Assembly: GCF_016587435.1 (NCBI RefSeq)
Contig: NZ_BNJJ01000009.1
Location: 186,001 to 250,000, forward strand
Length of the DNA stretch: 64,000 nt
Source: Dictyobacter formicarum
Lineage (GTDB): Bacteria; Chloroflexota; Ktedonobacteria; Ktedonobacterales; Ktedonobacteraceae
Direction: 5' to 3'
Shown piece by piece: positions 1-8,241 of this stretch. The notes below the pieces were generated by a model. The model had not been told where the DNA came from. It made no database searches and was given only the letters and a program-made list of their open reading frames with translations. The position numbers and the translations under genes are program-made. The first letter of the stretch is position 1, and every line of letters begins with the position of its first letter.

Positions 1-93
1 TAACTGGCGTAGAAGCGTACGCTGCTCATCGTCCGACAAATTGGATGGTGTTGAAGAATCCGAAGAATCTAAAAAAGAGGTATATTGGCTCAC
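1..93 (-). CDS. N-terminal fragment of an unrecognised protein
   Basis: A reading frame runs off the left edge of the window on the minus strand. A GTG at 91-93 is preceded by AAAGGAGT about nine bases upstream, a good ribosome binding site; an in-frame ATG at 112-114 overlaps that site and is less likely. The visible product starts VSQYTSFLDSSDSSTPSNLS and continues DDEQRTLLRQL; it is Ser/Thr/Asp-rich and then turns helical. It is too short to assign a family. It is divergent from the dehydrogenase gene at 339, so the roughly 245 bases between them should hold both promoters. Confidence 0.55.
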   Translation of the reverse strand, partial: MSQYTSFLDSSDSSTPSNLSDDEQRTLLRQL

Positions 94-338
94 GGACGGT
101 GGTACTCCTTTCATATGTGCAGCCTTGCACTCCACATAGTGCAAACATCTCACGTGAAGGTTGCCAATCGACACTGACCGGCTTGACGCTACTAGTGTAA
201 CACCTATACCGGGCCGCGAAAAGATCTATTTTGCAGACGAGCTACCGATGACACCAGGCAAGTGGTATAACTGTAGACGATATGTATAGAGTAACTAACT
301 CAGGAGCTGGAAACAAAAAAATATTGTAAGGAGTGCAG

Positions 339-1088
339 ATGTTATTTCAGAATAAAACCGTGGTCATTACGGGAGCGGGTCGCAGCATCGGAAAGCGCCT
401 GGCGCTAGGATTCGCAGAGCAGGGGGGCACTATACTGGTGCATTACTCTCATTCGAAGCAAGGTGCCGAAGAAGTAGTCCGGCAGATTGAAGAAATGGGC
501 GGAAAAGCTTTTCTGTGCCAGGCGGATTTACGCCAGCCAGCGGAGGTCGCCCAGCTAGTACAAAACGCCCAGCAATTACTGGGCCCCATTGATGTCTGGA
601 TCAATAATGCCGGCGCCAGCGCCAACAGTTCAGAAACCAGAGGCATGAGCGAGATAGAAATATTTGAGCGCATGGTTGGGGTCGACATCATGGGAACCTG
701 GCGCTGTTGTCGGGAAGCACAGCCATATATGCGCGAAGGCGGCTCCATTATTACAACGGGCTGGGATCGCGCGCTGGATGGGGCCCCCGGTTTGCCCAAT
801 CAAATGTACGCGATTAGCAAAGGCGCTATCATGTCTTTGACGCGCTGCCTGGCTGCTGAATTCGCTCCCCATGTACGGGTCAATTGTATCGCACCTGGAC
901 GTATTGAGAACGAATGGTCGCAGACGCTGCCCGAGGCAACGCGCCAGCAGGCGGTGCAGGACATTCCAATGAAGCGTTGGGGAACGCCCGACGATATCCT
1001 ACAAACGGCACTCTTTCTGGCCTCGCCGGCCTCCTCATTTATAACCGGCCAGGTTCTGTTGGTTAACGGAGGAGAAATTATGCGCTAG
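339..1088 (+). CDS. SDR family NAD(P)-dependent oxidoreductase
   Basis: A 249-residue classical short-chain dehydrogenase. The Rossmann nucleotide-binding motif TGAGRSIG is at residues 11-18, an acidic residue for the adenine contact is in CQADLRQ near 61, NNAGA is at 89-93, and the active-site YAISK (Tyr157, Lys161) is followed by the usual RVNCIAPG and a C-terminal ITGQVLLVNGG. The position normally held by the catalytic Ser before the Tyr reads IITTGWDR, so a Thr or a shifted residue stands there; activity may be altered. The ATG at 339 is chosen because AAGGAG lies five bases upstream, rather than the GTG two codons earlier. Substrate cannot be told from sequence. Cytoplasmic; appears monocistronic. 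Confidence 0.85.
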   Translation: MLFQNKTVVITGAGRSIGKRLALGFAEQGGTILVHYSHSKQGAEEVVRQIEEMGGKAFLCQADLRQPAEVAQLVQNAQQLLGPIDVWINNAGASANSSETRGMSEIEIFERMVGVDIMGTWRCCREAQPYMREGGSIITTGWDRALDGAPGLPNQMYAISKGAIMSLTRCLAAEFAPHVRVNCIAPGRIENEWSQTLPEATRQQAVQDIPMKRWGTPDDILQTALFLASPASSFITGQVLLVNGGEIMR

Positions 1089-1238
1089 CGCGATAGAGGT
1101 TCCGATGATAGTGTAGCCAGGGCTGCCCTAAGAGACGCTTAGAGTGTTGTTCACCGATACCTTCACTTGTAACAGGCTGGAAAATAAGAAACGTTTTATG
1201 TAGCGTGGGTGGTAAAATTCTGATGCAGGTAGCCGGAC

Positions 1239-2390
1239 TTGATAAAAAACCTACGAACCAGAAGCACCAGCTTATCGGATGAAGGGATATATGTAGCCTG
1301 GAAATCCTTCATTTATAAAGTAGGCTTAGCAAAGAGAAGAGTTCACTGGAGACGGGAGATCGCCGGTTTAGGTTCCTCTCTGATCGTAGATGTTGGCATA
1401 GTCTATACGTATTCGGTGCAAGCTGAAAGTATCGTTTACGCCTTTCAAACCAGCACTGGCAATCTGCTCTGGTCTACACACGTCGCGCCATATATGTTTC
1501 ATGCGGGCATGCAAATCAACGAATTGGTAGCGATGACGCTGGTGGATGGTATCTTGTATGTGCTATCCAGTATGGGCGACATCTATGCTCTGGATAAAAC
1601 CAGCGGTGCTATTTTATGGAGATGCGATACACTGCCTTTAAACGAAAACCACCTGGGTACTATCGACCTCACGATTGCACGCGATATCCTGTACTATACT
1701 AACCAGAATCAACTTTTTGCCGTCGACATCCAGCGTTGCCAGCAACACTGGATGACTACTATTCCCGCGCCACAAATCTTTTTTGCCCACACACTATCCA
1801 ACACGATGCTATTTGCTACAGCTGATCTGGATCCTGAGGGTAGCTATATCTATGCTTTCGCAACTGAGACCGGTAAGCGGCTCTGGCAGTCGGAATTGCT
1901 GCCGGATGCTATCTTTGAAGCGCCAATGCATGCGGGAGATCTGATCATTTGCTATGGGGGAACCACTATTTACGCGCTGAATGCTTGCGATGGAAAGATA
2001 CGCTGGGAGCATTTTGTTGGCCATACCAGCGGGCTTCGTCCATGTATCGAAAACGGCCAACTCTATCTCTGCTCAGGCAGTGGTTACCAGCAAGATATAT
2101 GGACCGAGCAGCGGTTGGGTCGAGCAAGGGGTGCCCTGTTATCTTTAAACTGTGCGCATGGTTCTTTAGCCTGGTATCGTAATTTGGCCATCGCTCCATC
2201 GATGTTTCACGTGAAACGCGGCAACATATATGTGAATCGAGCGGATGCGAATCACCTCTACGTATTCAATGCCCACGATGGCACGACCCTCTGGCAATTA
2301 GATCTCGCGTTGGACACAGCACGCATGGATATCCAACCGCCAGAAGGTTTCGGTTCTACCTTGATCGTGATTCCTGATGAAGGAAAATAG
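1239..2390 (+). CDS. PQQ-like beta-propeller repeat protein
   Basis: About 383 residues made of repeated blades of the type IVYAFQTSTGNLLWSTHV, IYALDKTSGAILWRCD, LFAVDIQRCQQHWMTT, IYAFATETGKRLWQSE, IYALNACDGKIRWEHF and LYVFNAHDGTTLWQLD, the signature of PQQ/BamB-like propellers. No signal peptide or membrane segment is evident, so it may be cytosolic or the N-terminus may be wrong. The start is uncertain: TTG at 1239 is the farthest upstream in-frame candidate and has only a weak ribosome binding site. Propellers of this class act as protein-interaction scaffolds or enzyme cores; no catalytic residues are recognisable. A perfect-core parS site is embedded in the coding sequence at 2203-2218, translated as MFHVKR. 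Confidence 0.75.
   Translation: MIKNLRTRSTSLSDEGIYVAWKSFIYKVGLAKRRVHWRREIAGLGSSLIVDVGIVYTYSVQAESIVYAFQTSTGNLLWSTHVAPYMFHAGMQINELVAMTLVDGILYVLSSMGDIYALDKTSGAILWRCDTLPLNENHLGTIDLTIARDILYYTNQNQLFAVDIQRCQQHWMTTIPAPQIFFAHTLSNTMLFATADLDPEGSYIYAFATETGKRLWQSELLPDAIFEAPMHAGDLIICYGGTTIYALNACDGKIRWEHFVGHTSGLRPCIENGQLYLCSGSGYQQDIWTEQRLGRARGALLSLNCAHGSLAWYRNLAIAPSMFHVKRGNIYVNRADANHLYVFNAHDGTTLWQLDLALDTARMDIQPPEGFGSTLIVIPDEGK
2203..2218. promoter_or_regulatory. parS site 1 (inside the propeller gene)
   Basis: TGTTTCACGTGAAACG, containing the perfect palindromic core GTTTCACGTGAAAC bound by ParB/Spo0J proteins in many bacteria. It lies within coding sequence, as several Bacillus parS sites do. First of eight such sites in 11.4 kb. 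Confidence 0.85.
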
Positions 2391-2446
2391 CCTGTGCAAG
2401 GTGACGTAGCTTCACCGTTTTCTAGCGCGGTTTCATAAAATTGAAG

Positions 2447-3562
2447 CTAGTGCTGTTTAAGGAAATGCTCCAGTTTGAGCAGGGCCTCTGGCATATTTTT
2501 GCGTCCAAGGCCAATGCGAAAATTATTGCCGGGATGATCATAGACTGTTCCGGGTAGGAGCATGACGCCTTCCTGTTGTACTAACTGCTGGGCAAACTCG
2601 GCGATGGGCTGGCTGGTACGAAGACGAGGAAAGGCGATACTACCAGCCTGTGGAGGTTGCCAGGAAAAGATACCCGACCACTGGCTAAAGAAACGATCCA
2701 GCAGGAGCTGGTTCGACTGGATGATATCCAGGCTGCGAGCAATGATCTGGGAGTGAGCGCGCAAAGCGATCAGGGCCAGGATCTCGCTGGGAGCACTATT
2801 GCAGATCGATAGATAATCTTTAAAGGCTGCCACACGTTGCAGGAGAGCCGTATCTCGCGTTGCCAGCCAGCCAATGCGCAATCCGGCCAGTGCAAAAGAT
2901 TTCGACATTACGCCCAGAGAGATGGCTTTGTCTGAGAGATCGGCAGCGCCGGGCAAGCTTTGTTCGAGTTGGTATTCAAGGAAACGATACGATTCATCCG
3001 AAAACAGATAGGCATTAGCCTCGTGCGCAATAGCCATCACCTCATCAAGCGTCTGCCGATCCAGATGCGCGCCGGTAGGATTATGAGGAAAATTGATTAC
3101 AATGAGACGAGTGTTGGGACGCAGCGCTTTGTGTAGAGCATCCGGATCCAGTTTCCATCCCTGCTCTTCTTGTAGTTCCAGCAGCGTGACATTGGCCCCA
3201 ACAGCCTGGGCTATACTATAGAGGGATTGATAACCAGGCCAGGTCACAATCGCATGATCATTTCTCTGCAGCAGCACATTGGTCAGCGCAAAAATTGCTT
3301 CCTCGCCACCAGAAAAAGTCAAAACATTTTCAGCTGGTACCTGTTGATAGAGACGAGCAATTTGCTGTCGCAACAATGGATGACCAGCGCTTTCAGTATA
3401 TCCTAACGACAAATTTTGCCACAGCTCGCGACACTCGGGATCTGCCAGCGCCAGCAACTCATCCATCTGATAGCCATCGACATCAGAACTGGACAGCATA
3501 TAAGGAGCGACAAATTCCCACTGAGCGAAATAGCGCTCTAATTTAAAATCAGGAATGTGCAT
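2447..3562 (-). CDS. PLP-dependent aminotransferase, class I/II fold
   Basis: A 371-residue fold-type I aminotransferase. Visible are the FSGGEEAIFAL helix that binds the cofactor phosphate, NFPHNPTG, the SDESY aspartate that contacts the pyridine nitrogen, the Schiff-base lysine in SKSFALAGLRIGW (Lys221 counted from the chosen start), and a C-terminal FRIGLGR that would hold the substrate carboxylate arginine. The N-terminus MHIPDFKLERYFAQWEF resembles the capreomycidine-synthase-like/threonine-aldolase-neighbour branch of the family, which supports the ATG at 3562 with GAGG upstream; an ATG at 3580 overlaps the upstream stop codon as ATGA. It follows a GNAT gene with overlap or near overlap, so the two are probably co-translated. 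Substrate unknown. Confidence 0.85.
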   Translation of the reverse strand: MHIPDFKLERYFAQWEFVAPYMLSSSDVDGYQMDELLALADPECRELWQNLSLGYTESAGHPLLRQQIARLYQQVPAENVLTFSGGEEAIFALTNVLLQRNDHAIVTWPGYQSLYSIAQAVGANVTLLELQEEQGWKLDPDALHKALRPNTRLIVINFPHNPTGAHLDRQTLDEVMAIAHEANAYLFSDESYRFLEYQLEQSLPGAADLSDKAISLGVMSKSFALAGLRIGWLATRDTALLQRVAAFKDYLSICNSAPSEILALIALRAHSQIIARSLDIIQSNQLLLDRFFSQWSGIFSWQPPQAGSIAFPRLRTSQPIAEFAQQLVQQEGVMLLPGTVYDHPGNNFRIGLGRKNMPEALLKLEHFLKQH

Positions 3563-3576
3563 TATTCTTAATACCC

Positions 3577-4305
3577 TCATTCTTCTTTTAGCCAGATACG
3601 CAATGGCCCGAGCGTCGTAAAACCAACGCGTGTTGCCAGCGCAAGACTATCACCCTGTTCATATCCAACAATAGGCAGTCCAGGATAGCAGATAGCGATC
3701 ATATTGAGCAAGCCTTCCCAATATTTTTCTGCACCCTGTTCTGGTGTAAAAATATTGGAGATGCCAACGACGCCCGTCGTCCTATTACCAATCGCACCGG
3801 CCACAATCTGATCATCGTTGTAAGCCGCCACAATGCAAACGTCCGTGTCATGCAAAAGAGGAGCCAGAAAAATATGATTATGAGATAGCTCCGTTTGAGA
3901 CCATGTCTCCTCCCAGCAGAGAAGATCATTCTCCTCAACGATTTTTTTCCACTGGAGTGTAGCAGGCCCCTGGCGAGGAATGGCTGCTGATGCAGGCCGC
4001 AAAATCCACTGCGCTTCAAAGAGCAAACGAAATCCGAAAGGTACGAGATCCAGGTCCGCAAAGCTATCCTTCACGGAGATGGCGTAATCCTTCTTCTCGG
4101 TGAGAAATGCTGCTAGAGGATCCAGGTCAAGATTGAGATTTGTGGCTGGCGAAAGTGTTACCAGGTTGGGATAGTAGGTGGGTGCTTGCTGTTTAGTTAT
4201 CCAGAAGTCCTCGTAAAAATCTCCCGGAACATTGTGTGAGCGGCAGACAATATCACACCAGATGGCATTGTTGTTTACCGCTAACTGGAGATAATTTGTA
4301 TTCAT
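3577..4305 (-). CDS. GNAT-like N-acetyltransferase domain protein
   Basis: A 242-residue protein whose C-terminal half looks like a GNAT acyltransferase: DVCIVAAYNDDQIVAGAIGNRTTGVVGISNIF followed by a helix, then IVGYEQGDSLALATRVGFTTLGPLRIWL, which matches the last strand and the common GF motif at the end of the fold. The canonical Q/RxxGxG/A acetyl-CoA loop is weak. The N-terminal half is unrecognised. Stop overlaps the possible upstream start of the aminotransferase, suggesting a two-gene operon and perhaps modification of the same small molecule. The ribosome binding site in front of the ATG is weak. Confidence 0.6.
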   Translation of the reverse strand: MNTNYLQLAVNNNAIWCDIVCRSHNVPGDFYEDFWITKQQAPTYYPNLVTLSPATNLNLDLDPLAAFLTEKKDYAISVKDSFADLDLVPFGFRLLFEAQWILRPASAAIPRQGPATLQWKKIVEENDLLCWEETWSQTELSHNHIFLAPLLHDTDVCIVAAYNDDQIVAGAIGNRTTGVVGISNIFTPEQGAEKYWEGLLNMIAICYPGLPIVGYEQGDSLALATRVGFTTLGPLRIWLKEE

Positions 4306-4386
4306 TATGTTTCTTAGCTCTATCCTTTATAAGTTATCGCTGGTAACTATATTAACATTTCTTTCAACGATTATGCCGATACATAA

Positions 4387-4402
4387 CGTTTCACGTGAAA
4401 CG
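4387..4402. promoter_or_regulatory. parS site 2
   Basis: CGTTTCACGTGAAACG; perfect 14-bp core, intergenic between divergent genes, 61 bp from site 3. Confidence 0.9.
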
Positions 4403-4447
4403 TCTCATTCTATTGTGGGCGATTGGCCATAGGATATTGAGATGCAA

Positions 4448-4463
4448 TGTTTCACGTGAAACG
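4448..4463. promoter_or_regulatory. parS site 3
   Basis: TGTTTCACGTGAAACG; perfect core, intergenic, paired with site 2 at a spacing of about 61 bp. Confidence 0.9.
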
Positions 4464-4569
4464 TCCGACTTACTTATTTCCGATTGGTATAAGGGTGGTT
4501 TCTATTTCCATTTTGCTCACATGAATAGAGGCATTGAGAGAATTTATCTTATTTGATTGGAAAGAAAAC

Positions 4570-5208
4570 ATGGACGACAAAGAGCTGGAGAGTTGGTTTG
4601 AAGCCAACAAAGTGCTCCTTGAAACGGCTTATCTCGCTGGAACGCATCCCTGGCAGCAATCTGGTGTCGGGCTGCGTACTCCGCGCAGCGTTGATTATTG
4701 GGAAACGTTGCGCAGACCCATTGCCGACTGTATTACCAGTTCTAGCATCTTTCTGGATGTTGGATGCGCCAACGGCTATTTACTGGAGTGTATCCTACGC
4801 TGGACACACGAACGCGGCTTGCTGATTGATCCCTATGGACTTGATTTTTCTGAGAAACTGGTCGCGCTGGCGCAAGCGCGGCTACCACAGTATGCTGACC
4901 ATATCTTTCTGGGCAATGCCTGGGAATGGTCTCCTCCCAGAAAATTTGATTTTGTTAACACCCTCCTTGACTATGTACCCGATGAATTGCAGGAAGCTTT
5001 TGTCCATCGACTGTTGGAGCGTTATGTGCAGCCTGGAGGACGCCTGCTGGTTGCGGAATATCGCGGCGGGCACACAGGTGTCCCTGAGAAAAGAATCGAT
5101 GAGAAGATTGGGCAATGGGACCTGCCAATAGAGATGGTCAGATCGAGCCATTTTGAGCAGGAGCCGATGTGCCAGACACATATTGCGGTTATCAGGAGAA
5201 CGACGTAA
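4570..5208 (+). CDS. Class I SAM-dependent methyltransferase
   Basis: A protein of about 212 residues with the Rossmann methyltransferase core: motif I FLDVGCANGYLLECI, then a second-strand acidic residue region YGLDFSEKLVALAQARL (DFS as in small-molecule methyltransferases), motif III FLGNAWEW, motif IV FDFVNTLLDYVPDE and a post-motif RYVQPGGRLLVAEYRG. The N-terminus has a short helical lid (ESWFEANKVLLETAYLAG). ATG at 4570 is preferred; a TTG twelve codons upstream, with AGAGG three bases before it, is possible. Substrate cannot be inferred. Parallel parS sites lie before and after it, so it sits in the parS-rich strip. Confidence 0.8.
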   Translation: MDDKELESWFEANKVLLETAYLAGTHPWQQSGVGLRTPRSVDYWETLRRPIADCITSSSIFLDVGCANGYLLECILRWTHERGLLIDPYGLDFSEKLVALAQARLPQYADHIFLGNAWEWSPPRKFDFVNTLLDYVPDELQEAFVHRLLERYVQPGGRLLVAEYRGGHTGVPEKRIDEKIGQWDLPIEMVRSSHFEQEPMCQTHIAVIRRTT

Positions 5209-5268
5209 TCAGGGACGTCATGCCTCAAATTCTCTGGTTGATGATCAATATAGAATTTTGAGACATAA

Positions 5269-5284
5269 CGTTTCACGTGAAACA
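5269..5284. promoter_or_regulatory. parS site 4
   Basis: CGTTTCACGTGAAACA; perfect core, intergenic, 60 bp after the methyltransferase stop. Confidence 0.9.
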
Positions 5285-5447
5285 TTTGGCTCTATTGTTA
5301 GAAGTTCTGGCTCAATATTTTTAGTGAGGCCGTGAAGTAGGCTTGAAACGGCGTGCAGTGCCGCCGTTCTATCAGTATAAGCACAAAAGAAGCGATTTGT
5401 AGATTCAGCCTTCCGCGGCCGATTTTCGCATAGCATCCTTAGCAAAA

Positions 5448-5463
5448 CGTTTCACGTGAAACG
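5448..5463. promoter_or_regulatory. parS site 5
   Basis: CGTTTCACGTGAAACG; perfect core, intergenic, upstream of the deaminase gene. Confidence 0.9.
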
Positions 5464-5589
5464 TCCAAGGCCAATGTTTGAGCCAAATGGAAGTGGGAAT
5501 GTACCATTTTTTGTAGGCCACTCGCCTCCGTTCGTATAATGATGGCATGTTAAGCGTTTATAGACAATAATTATAGCAAGGAGAGCTTC

Positions 5590-6087
5590 ATGAAAATTGA
5601 CCGATTCTACCTGGAAATCGCTCTGGAAGAGGCAGAGCAAGCCGCTCGGGAAGGAACCTATCCTATTGGTGCGCTGATTGTCGGTCCAGATGGGACCATC
5701 CTCAGTAGAGGACATAACCGAGTCTATAGCGCTGGTGATTATACCGCTCACGCGGAAGTAGATGCGCTTCGGCATGCGGGAGGAACGCTTATGGGACCGT
5801 CCTTTCGAGGGCAATGTACGTTGTACACAACGTTGGAGCCATGTTTAATGTGCACTGGCGCTCTTCTTTTGGCGAATATTGCCCGCGTGGTCTGGGCTGC
5901 AAATGATCCCGATTATGGTGCGCTGCACACCCTGTATCATGGCGGGGTTTATCCAGCATTATTGGCTCCTCTTCAGATGACCGCAACACCCGAGCCCGAC
6001 ATTGCCAATCGCGTCGATGAACTCATGCAGCAGTGGATCGTTGACCCCAAATTACAGAAAGCACGTTGGACAAAGGTAAGCGCATAG
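5590..6087 (+). CDS. Nucleoside/nucleobase deaminase (CMP/dCMP deaminase fold, TadA-like)
   Basis: A 165-residue zinc deaminase. The zinc ligands and proton shuttle are plain: HAE at residues 54-56 and PCLMC at 84-88, with TLYTTLEPCLMCTGALLLANI giving the typical second motif. AAGGAG sits nine bases before the ATG. Family members include TadA (tRNA A34 to I), guanine deaminase and cytosine deaminase; the HAEVDAL and PCLMCTGA forms are close to TadA/guanine deaminase, but the C-terminus (YHGGVYPALLAPLQMTA) lacks the usual TadA tail, so a free base or nucleoside substrate is as likely. Single gene between two parS sites. Confidence 0.8.
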   Translation: MKIDRFYLEIALEEAEQAAREGTYPIGALIVGPDGTILSRGHNRVYSAGDYTAHAEVDALRHAGGTLMGPSFRGQCTLYTTLEPCLMCTGALLLANIARVVWAANDPDYGALHTLYHGGVYPALLAPLQMTATPEPDIANRVDELMQQWIVDPKLQKARWTKVSA

Positions 6088-6141
6088 GCCCAACGTTTTC
6101 ACACTCCTTTGAGGAGAGGTTACGGTATTTCAGATACATAA

Positions 6142-6157
6142 CGTTTCACGTGAAACA
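6142..6157. promoter_or_regulatory. parS site 6
   Basis: CGTTTCACGTGAAACA; perfect core, intergenic between the deaminase and hydrolase genes. Confidence 0.9.
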
Positions 6158-6234
6158 TTCGATCCAGCTATTAGCGCTTGCCCATGCAAATTCAGGAAAG
6201 TTTTTGTTCAATAAAGGAGGAAATCTGCTAGAAT

Positions 6235-7140
6235 ATGGGGGAGCATGGCAGCAATAGAGATGAAAGGGATGTAGCATTGAGCAGTATACACATACCATAC
6301 ACGACTGGTTCTACCACATCGGTGGATGGCACGACGATCGGGTATCGGCAGGTCGGTGGCGGTCCTGGTGTTCTTATTTTGCCTGCTGGGACGCAGGCTT
6401 CACAACACTGTATGCGGTTGGCGGCGGCGCTCGCGAACGACTTTACTGTGTATGTGATAGATCGGCGAGGGCGTGGACTCAGTGGACCTCATGGCGACCG
6501 CTATAGTATGGCGAGAGAATGTGAGGATGTCGATACTCTTCTGGCCAAAACGGGCGCGCACTTTGTGTTTGGTCATAGCTCCAGCGCGCTGGTCGCTTTG
6601 CAGGCAGCATTGACCCTGCCAGCCGTGCATAAGATAGCCATATATGAGCCGCCGCTCTCTACGAACGGCTCGATCTCTACTGCATGGATACCCCGGTTTG
6701 ATCGCGAGATCGCTGAAGGAAAACCGGCTGCCGCAATGATTACTTTTCTTAAAGCGGATCACCTTACCCATTTGCCGCGCTGGCTGCTACTTCCACTTTT
6801 GAACTGGTATCTTAAGAAAGAAAAAAAGACGCTTTTACCTGATGACGTTTCTTTGGAAGCACTCATTCCTACGCAGCGTTTTGATGGGCTGCTGGTGAAA
6901 GAGATGGATGGAAGGCTAGAAACCTTCGCTCATCTGAATAAAGATGTTCTTTTATTAGGTGGGGCGAAAAGTCCGACGTTTTTGCGTGATATCCTTGATT
7001 CTCTCACTCATACATTGCCACATGCCAGGTGGATCGAGTATTCAGAATTCGACCATAGCGCACCAAATCAAGGTCGGCCCGGCCAGGCAGGGCCGGAACG
7101 CATAGCTCAAGACCTGAAAACATTCTTTTGCCAATCCTGA
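6235..7140 (+). CDS. Alpha/beta hydrolase
   Basis: A 301-residue alpha/beta-hydrolase-fold protein. The strand-turn VYVIDRRGRGLSG, the nucleophile elbow FGHSSSALVALQAAL (Ser115, with the usual last Gly of GxSxG replaced by Ser) and a late histidine in FDHSAPNQGRPGQ fit the fold; the acid is probably in VLLLGGAKSPTFLRD. AAAGGAGG lies 14 bases before the ATG, rather far, so a start a few codons downstream is possible. Related proteins are esterases or haloalkane/epoxide hydrolase-like enzymes; substrate is unknown. Stands alone and is followed by two hairpin repeats and a parS site. Confidence 0.8.
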   Translation: MGEHGSNRDERDVALSSIHIPYTTGSTTSVDGTTIGYRQVGGGPGVLILPAGTQASQHCMRLAAALANDFTVYVIDRRGRGLSGPHGDRYSMARECEDVDTLLAKTGAHFVFGHSSSALVALQAALTLPAVHKIAIYEPPLSTNGSISTAWIPRFDREIAEGKPAAAMITFLKADHLTHLPRWLLLPLLNWYLKKEKKTLLPDDVSLEALIPTQRFDGLLVKEMDGRLETFAHLNKDVLLLGGAKSPTFLRDILDSLTHTLPHARWIEYSEFDHSAPNQGRPGQAGPERIAQDLKTFFCQS

Positions 7141-7191
7141 TCCTGATTGCGATGATGAGCATGACGGGGCATCATTATGATAGAGCCACCC

Positions 7192-7222
7192 ATCGGGCGC
7201 GAAGCCCGAACCTATGAGAGGG
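7192..7222 (+). repeat. GCAAG-loop hairpin repeat, copy A
   Basis: TCGGGC, loop GCGAA, GCCCGA, followed by ACCTATGAGAGG. It is a member of the dispersed family described under findings and lies just past the hydrolase stop. Confidence 0.75.
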
Positions 7223-7244
7223 ACGTTTTCGTGGGACGAGGAGA

Positions 7245-7277
7245 AATCGGGCGCGAGGCCCGAACCTATGAGAGGTT
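7245..7277 (+). repeat. GCAAG-loop hairpin repeat, copy B
   Basis: TCGGGC, loop GCGAG, GCCCGA, followed by ACCTATGAGAGG. It is in tandem with copy A, about 54 bp apart, and directly precedes parS site 7. Confidence 0.75.
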
Positions 7278-7280
7278 TGA

Positions 7281-7296
7281 TGTTTCACGTGAAACG
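7281..7296. promoter_or_regulatory. parS site 7
   Basis: TGTTTCACGTGAAACG; perfect core, intergenic, immediately after hairpin copy B. Confidence 0.9.
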
Positions 7297-7380
7297 TTTT
7301 GATTGAAGCTGATTGCAGGTTAGCTCTGTTTAGCAGAAGATATGTACTGTTCCTATAAATTTTTATAGCGATGTTTCCAC

Positions 7381-7409
7381 TTGCTGTATGTTAGCGAATT
7401 TGTTACACT
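7381..7409 (+). promoter_or_regulatory. Putative sigma70-type promoter
   Basis: TTGCTG and TACACT separated by 17 bases, about 50 bases before the start of the small gene at 7462. Moderate match only. Confidence 0.4.
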
Positions 7410-7461
7410 GTGGTGAGGCGTTAAGATGAATAGCATATGTAGGATGGAAAGAGGTATGTAT

Positions 7462-7719
7462 ATGCGAGCCGTTGATGATAGCAGGCCCAAATATGCTGCC
7501 ATTATGCGCGTATTAATGAGTTGGAAGCAACTGCCAGAGAGCGACGTTTCACGTATGCTACATAATTATTTCCTCACAACTGACGATTTTCGCGAGATGG
7601 AAGATCAAGGATATATTACCATGGCTTTTAGTGGTGATGAATATTTGATTGTTCCCACCTTGCTAGGCCGTCTCTGGCTAGAGCAATATGAAACGGGAGA
7701 ATCGAGCAATGGCATATGA
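7462..7719 (+). CDS. Small conserved-looking protein, possible winged-helix
   Basis: An 85-residue protein (MRAVDDSRPKYAAIMRVLMS...). AAAGAGG seven bases upstream favours the ATG at 7462 over ATGs at 7426, 7444 and 7456. Predicted helices AAIMRVLMSWKQL and SDVSRMLHNYF followed by DFREMEDQGYITMAFSGDEYLIVPTLLGRLWLEQY resemble a winged-helix with a beta wing, but there is no diagnostic motif. It overlaps the rhodanese gene start by 11 bases, so the two are likely co-translated and functionally linked. An incomplete parS half-site lies inside it at about 7545. Confidence 0.6.
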   Translation: MRAVDDSRPKYAAIMRVLMSWKQLPESDVSRMLHNYFLTTDDFREMEDQGYITMAFSGDEYLIVPTLLGRLWLEQYETGESSNGI

Positions 7720-8062
7720 TCATGATGATGAAGTAGTACCTTACACAACCATAGGCACGGACGAGGCGAAAAGCCTGATTGACTCAGGGGTGCGTATCGT
7801 AGATGTGCGCATGCCCGATGAATGGAACTATGGACACATCGCCGAGGCGACGCTAGTTCCAATTCAGGGCATTTATTCTTTTGGGAAAGCGCTGCAGGAA
7901 CAGAATTTGCCACTGGATCAAGAAGTCATTTTTGTGTGTGCTGCAGGTCAGCGCAGTGCGATGGCTTCAGAAATCGCCTCATTATTAGGCTTCAAAAAAG
8001 TCTATAATCTGGCGCGTGGCATGAATGGCTGGGCCAATCGCGGCTATCCAATGGAGCGCTAA
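7709..8062 (+). CDS. Rhodanese-like domain protein
   Basis: A single-domain rhodanese of about 117 residues. The substrate-side signature IVDVRMPDEWNYGHIAEATLVP and the active-site loop FVCAAGQRS (Cys77, Arg82 from the chosen start, CxxGxR pattern) are intact, and it ends GMNGWANRGYPMER as usual. Members transfer sulfane sulfur to thiol or cyanide acceptors in the cytoplasm. The ATG at 7709 with GGGAGA upstream is chosen; it overlaps the preceding gene by 11 bases. Confidence 0.9.
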   Translation: MAYDHDDEVVPYTTIGTDEAKSLIDSGVRIVDVRMPDEWNYGHIAEATLVPIQGIYSFGKALQEQNLPLDQEVIFVCAAGQRSAMASEIASLLGFKKVYNLARGMNGWANRGYPMER

Positions 8063-8136
8063 GCGCACCGATACAGGATTTGACGTAGTGCTAAATCACA
8101 TCGGTTATATCAAGGAGAAATGGTTACTGCATTGCT

Positions 8137-8170
8137 GGTCTCCTCACTGGAGGAGGCCGTTTTCTTGTTT
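8137..8170 (+). terminator. Rho-independent terminator
   Basis: GGTCTCCTC, loop ACTG, GAGGAGGCC, then GTTTTCTTGTTT; ends the rhodanese transcript. Confidence 0.65.
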
Positions 8171-8171
8171 C

Positions 8172-8200
8172 TTGAAAATATGGCCGTAATGGTGCATAGT
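8172..8200 (+). promoter_or_regulatory. Putative fabI promoter
   Basis: TTGAAA, 17-base spacer, CATAGT, about 40 bases before the fabI start and after the rhodanese terminator. Confidence 0.45.
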
Positions 8201-8241
8201 TACATTTAAGCAACCAGTGTATTTTGAGAGGAGAAACAAAT

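Noticed and set aside
145..166. Degenerate parS-like sequence CATCTCACGTGAAGGT
   Set aside because: Only about 10 of 16 bases match and the core is broken on both sides.
7192..7277. CRISPR-like direct repeats
   Set aside because: Only two units 54 bp apart, with copies elsewhere in other contexts and both orientations; no cas genes.
7545..7556. Possible ninth parS site (GTTTCACGTATGC)
   Set aside because: Only the left half matches; the right half reads ATGC instead of GAAAC, so the palindrome is not present.
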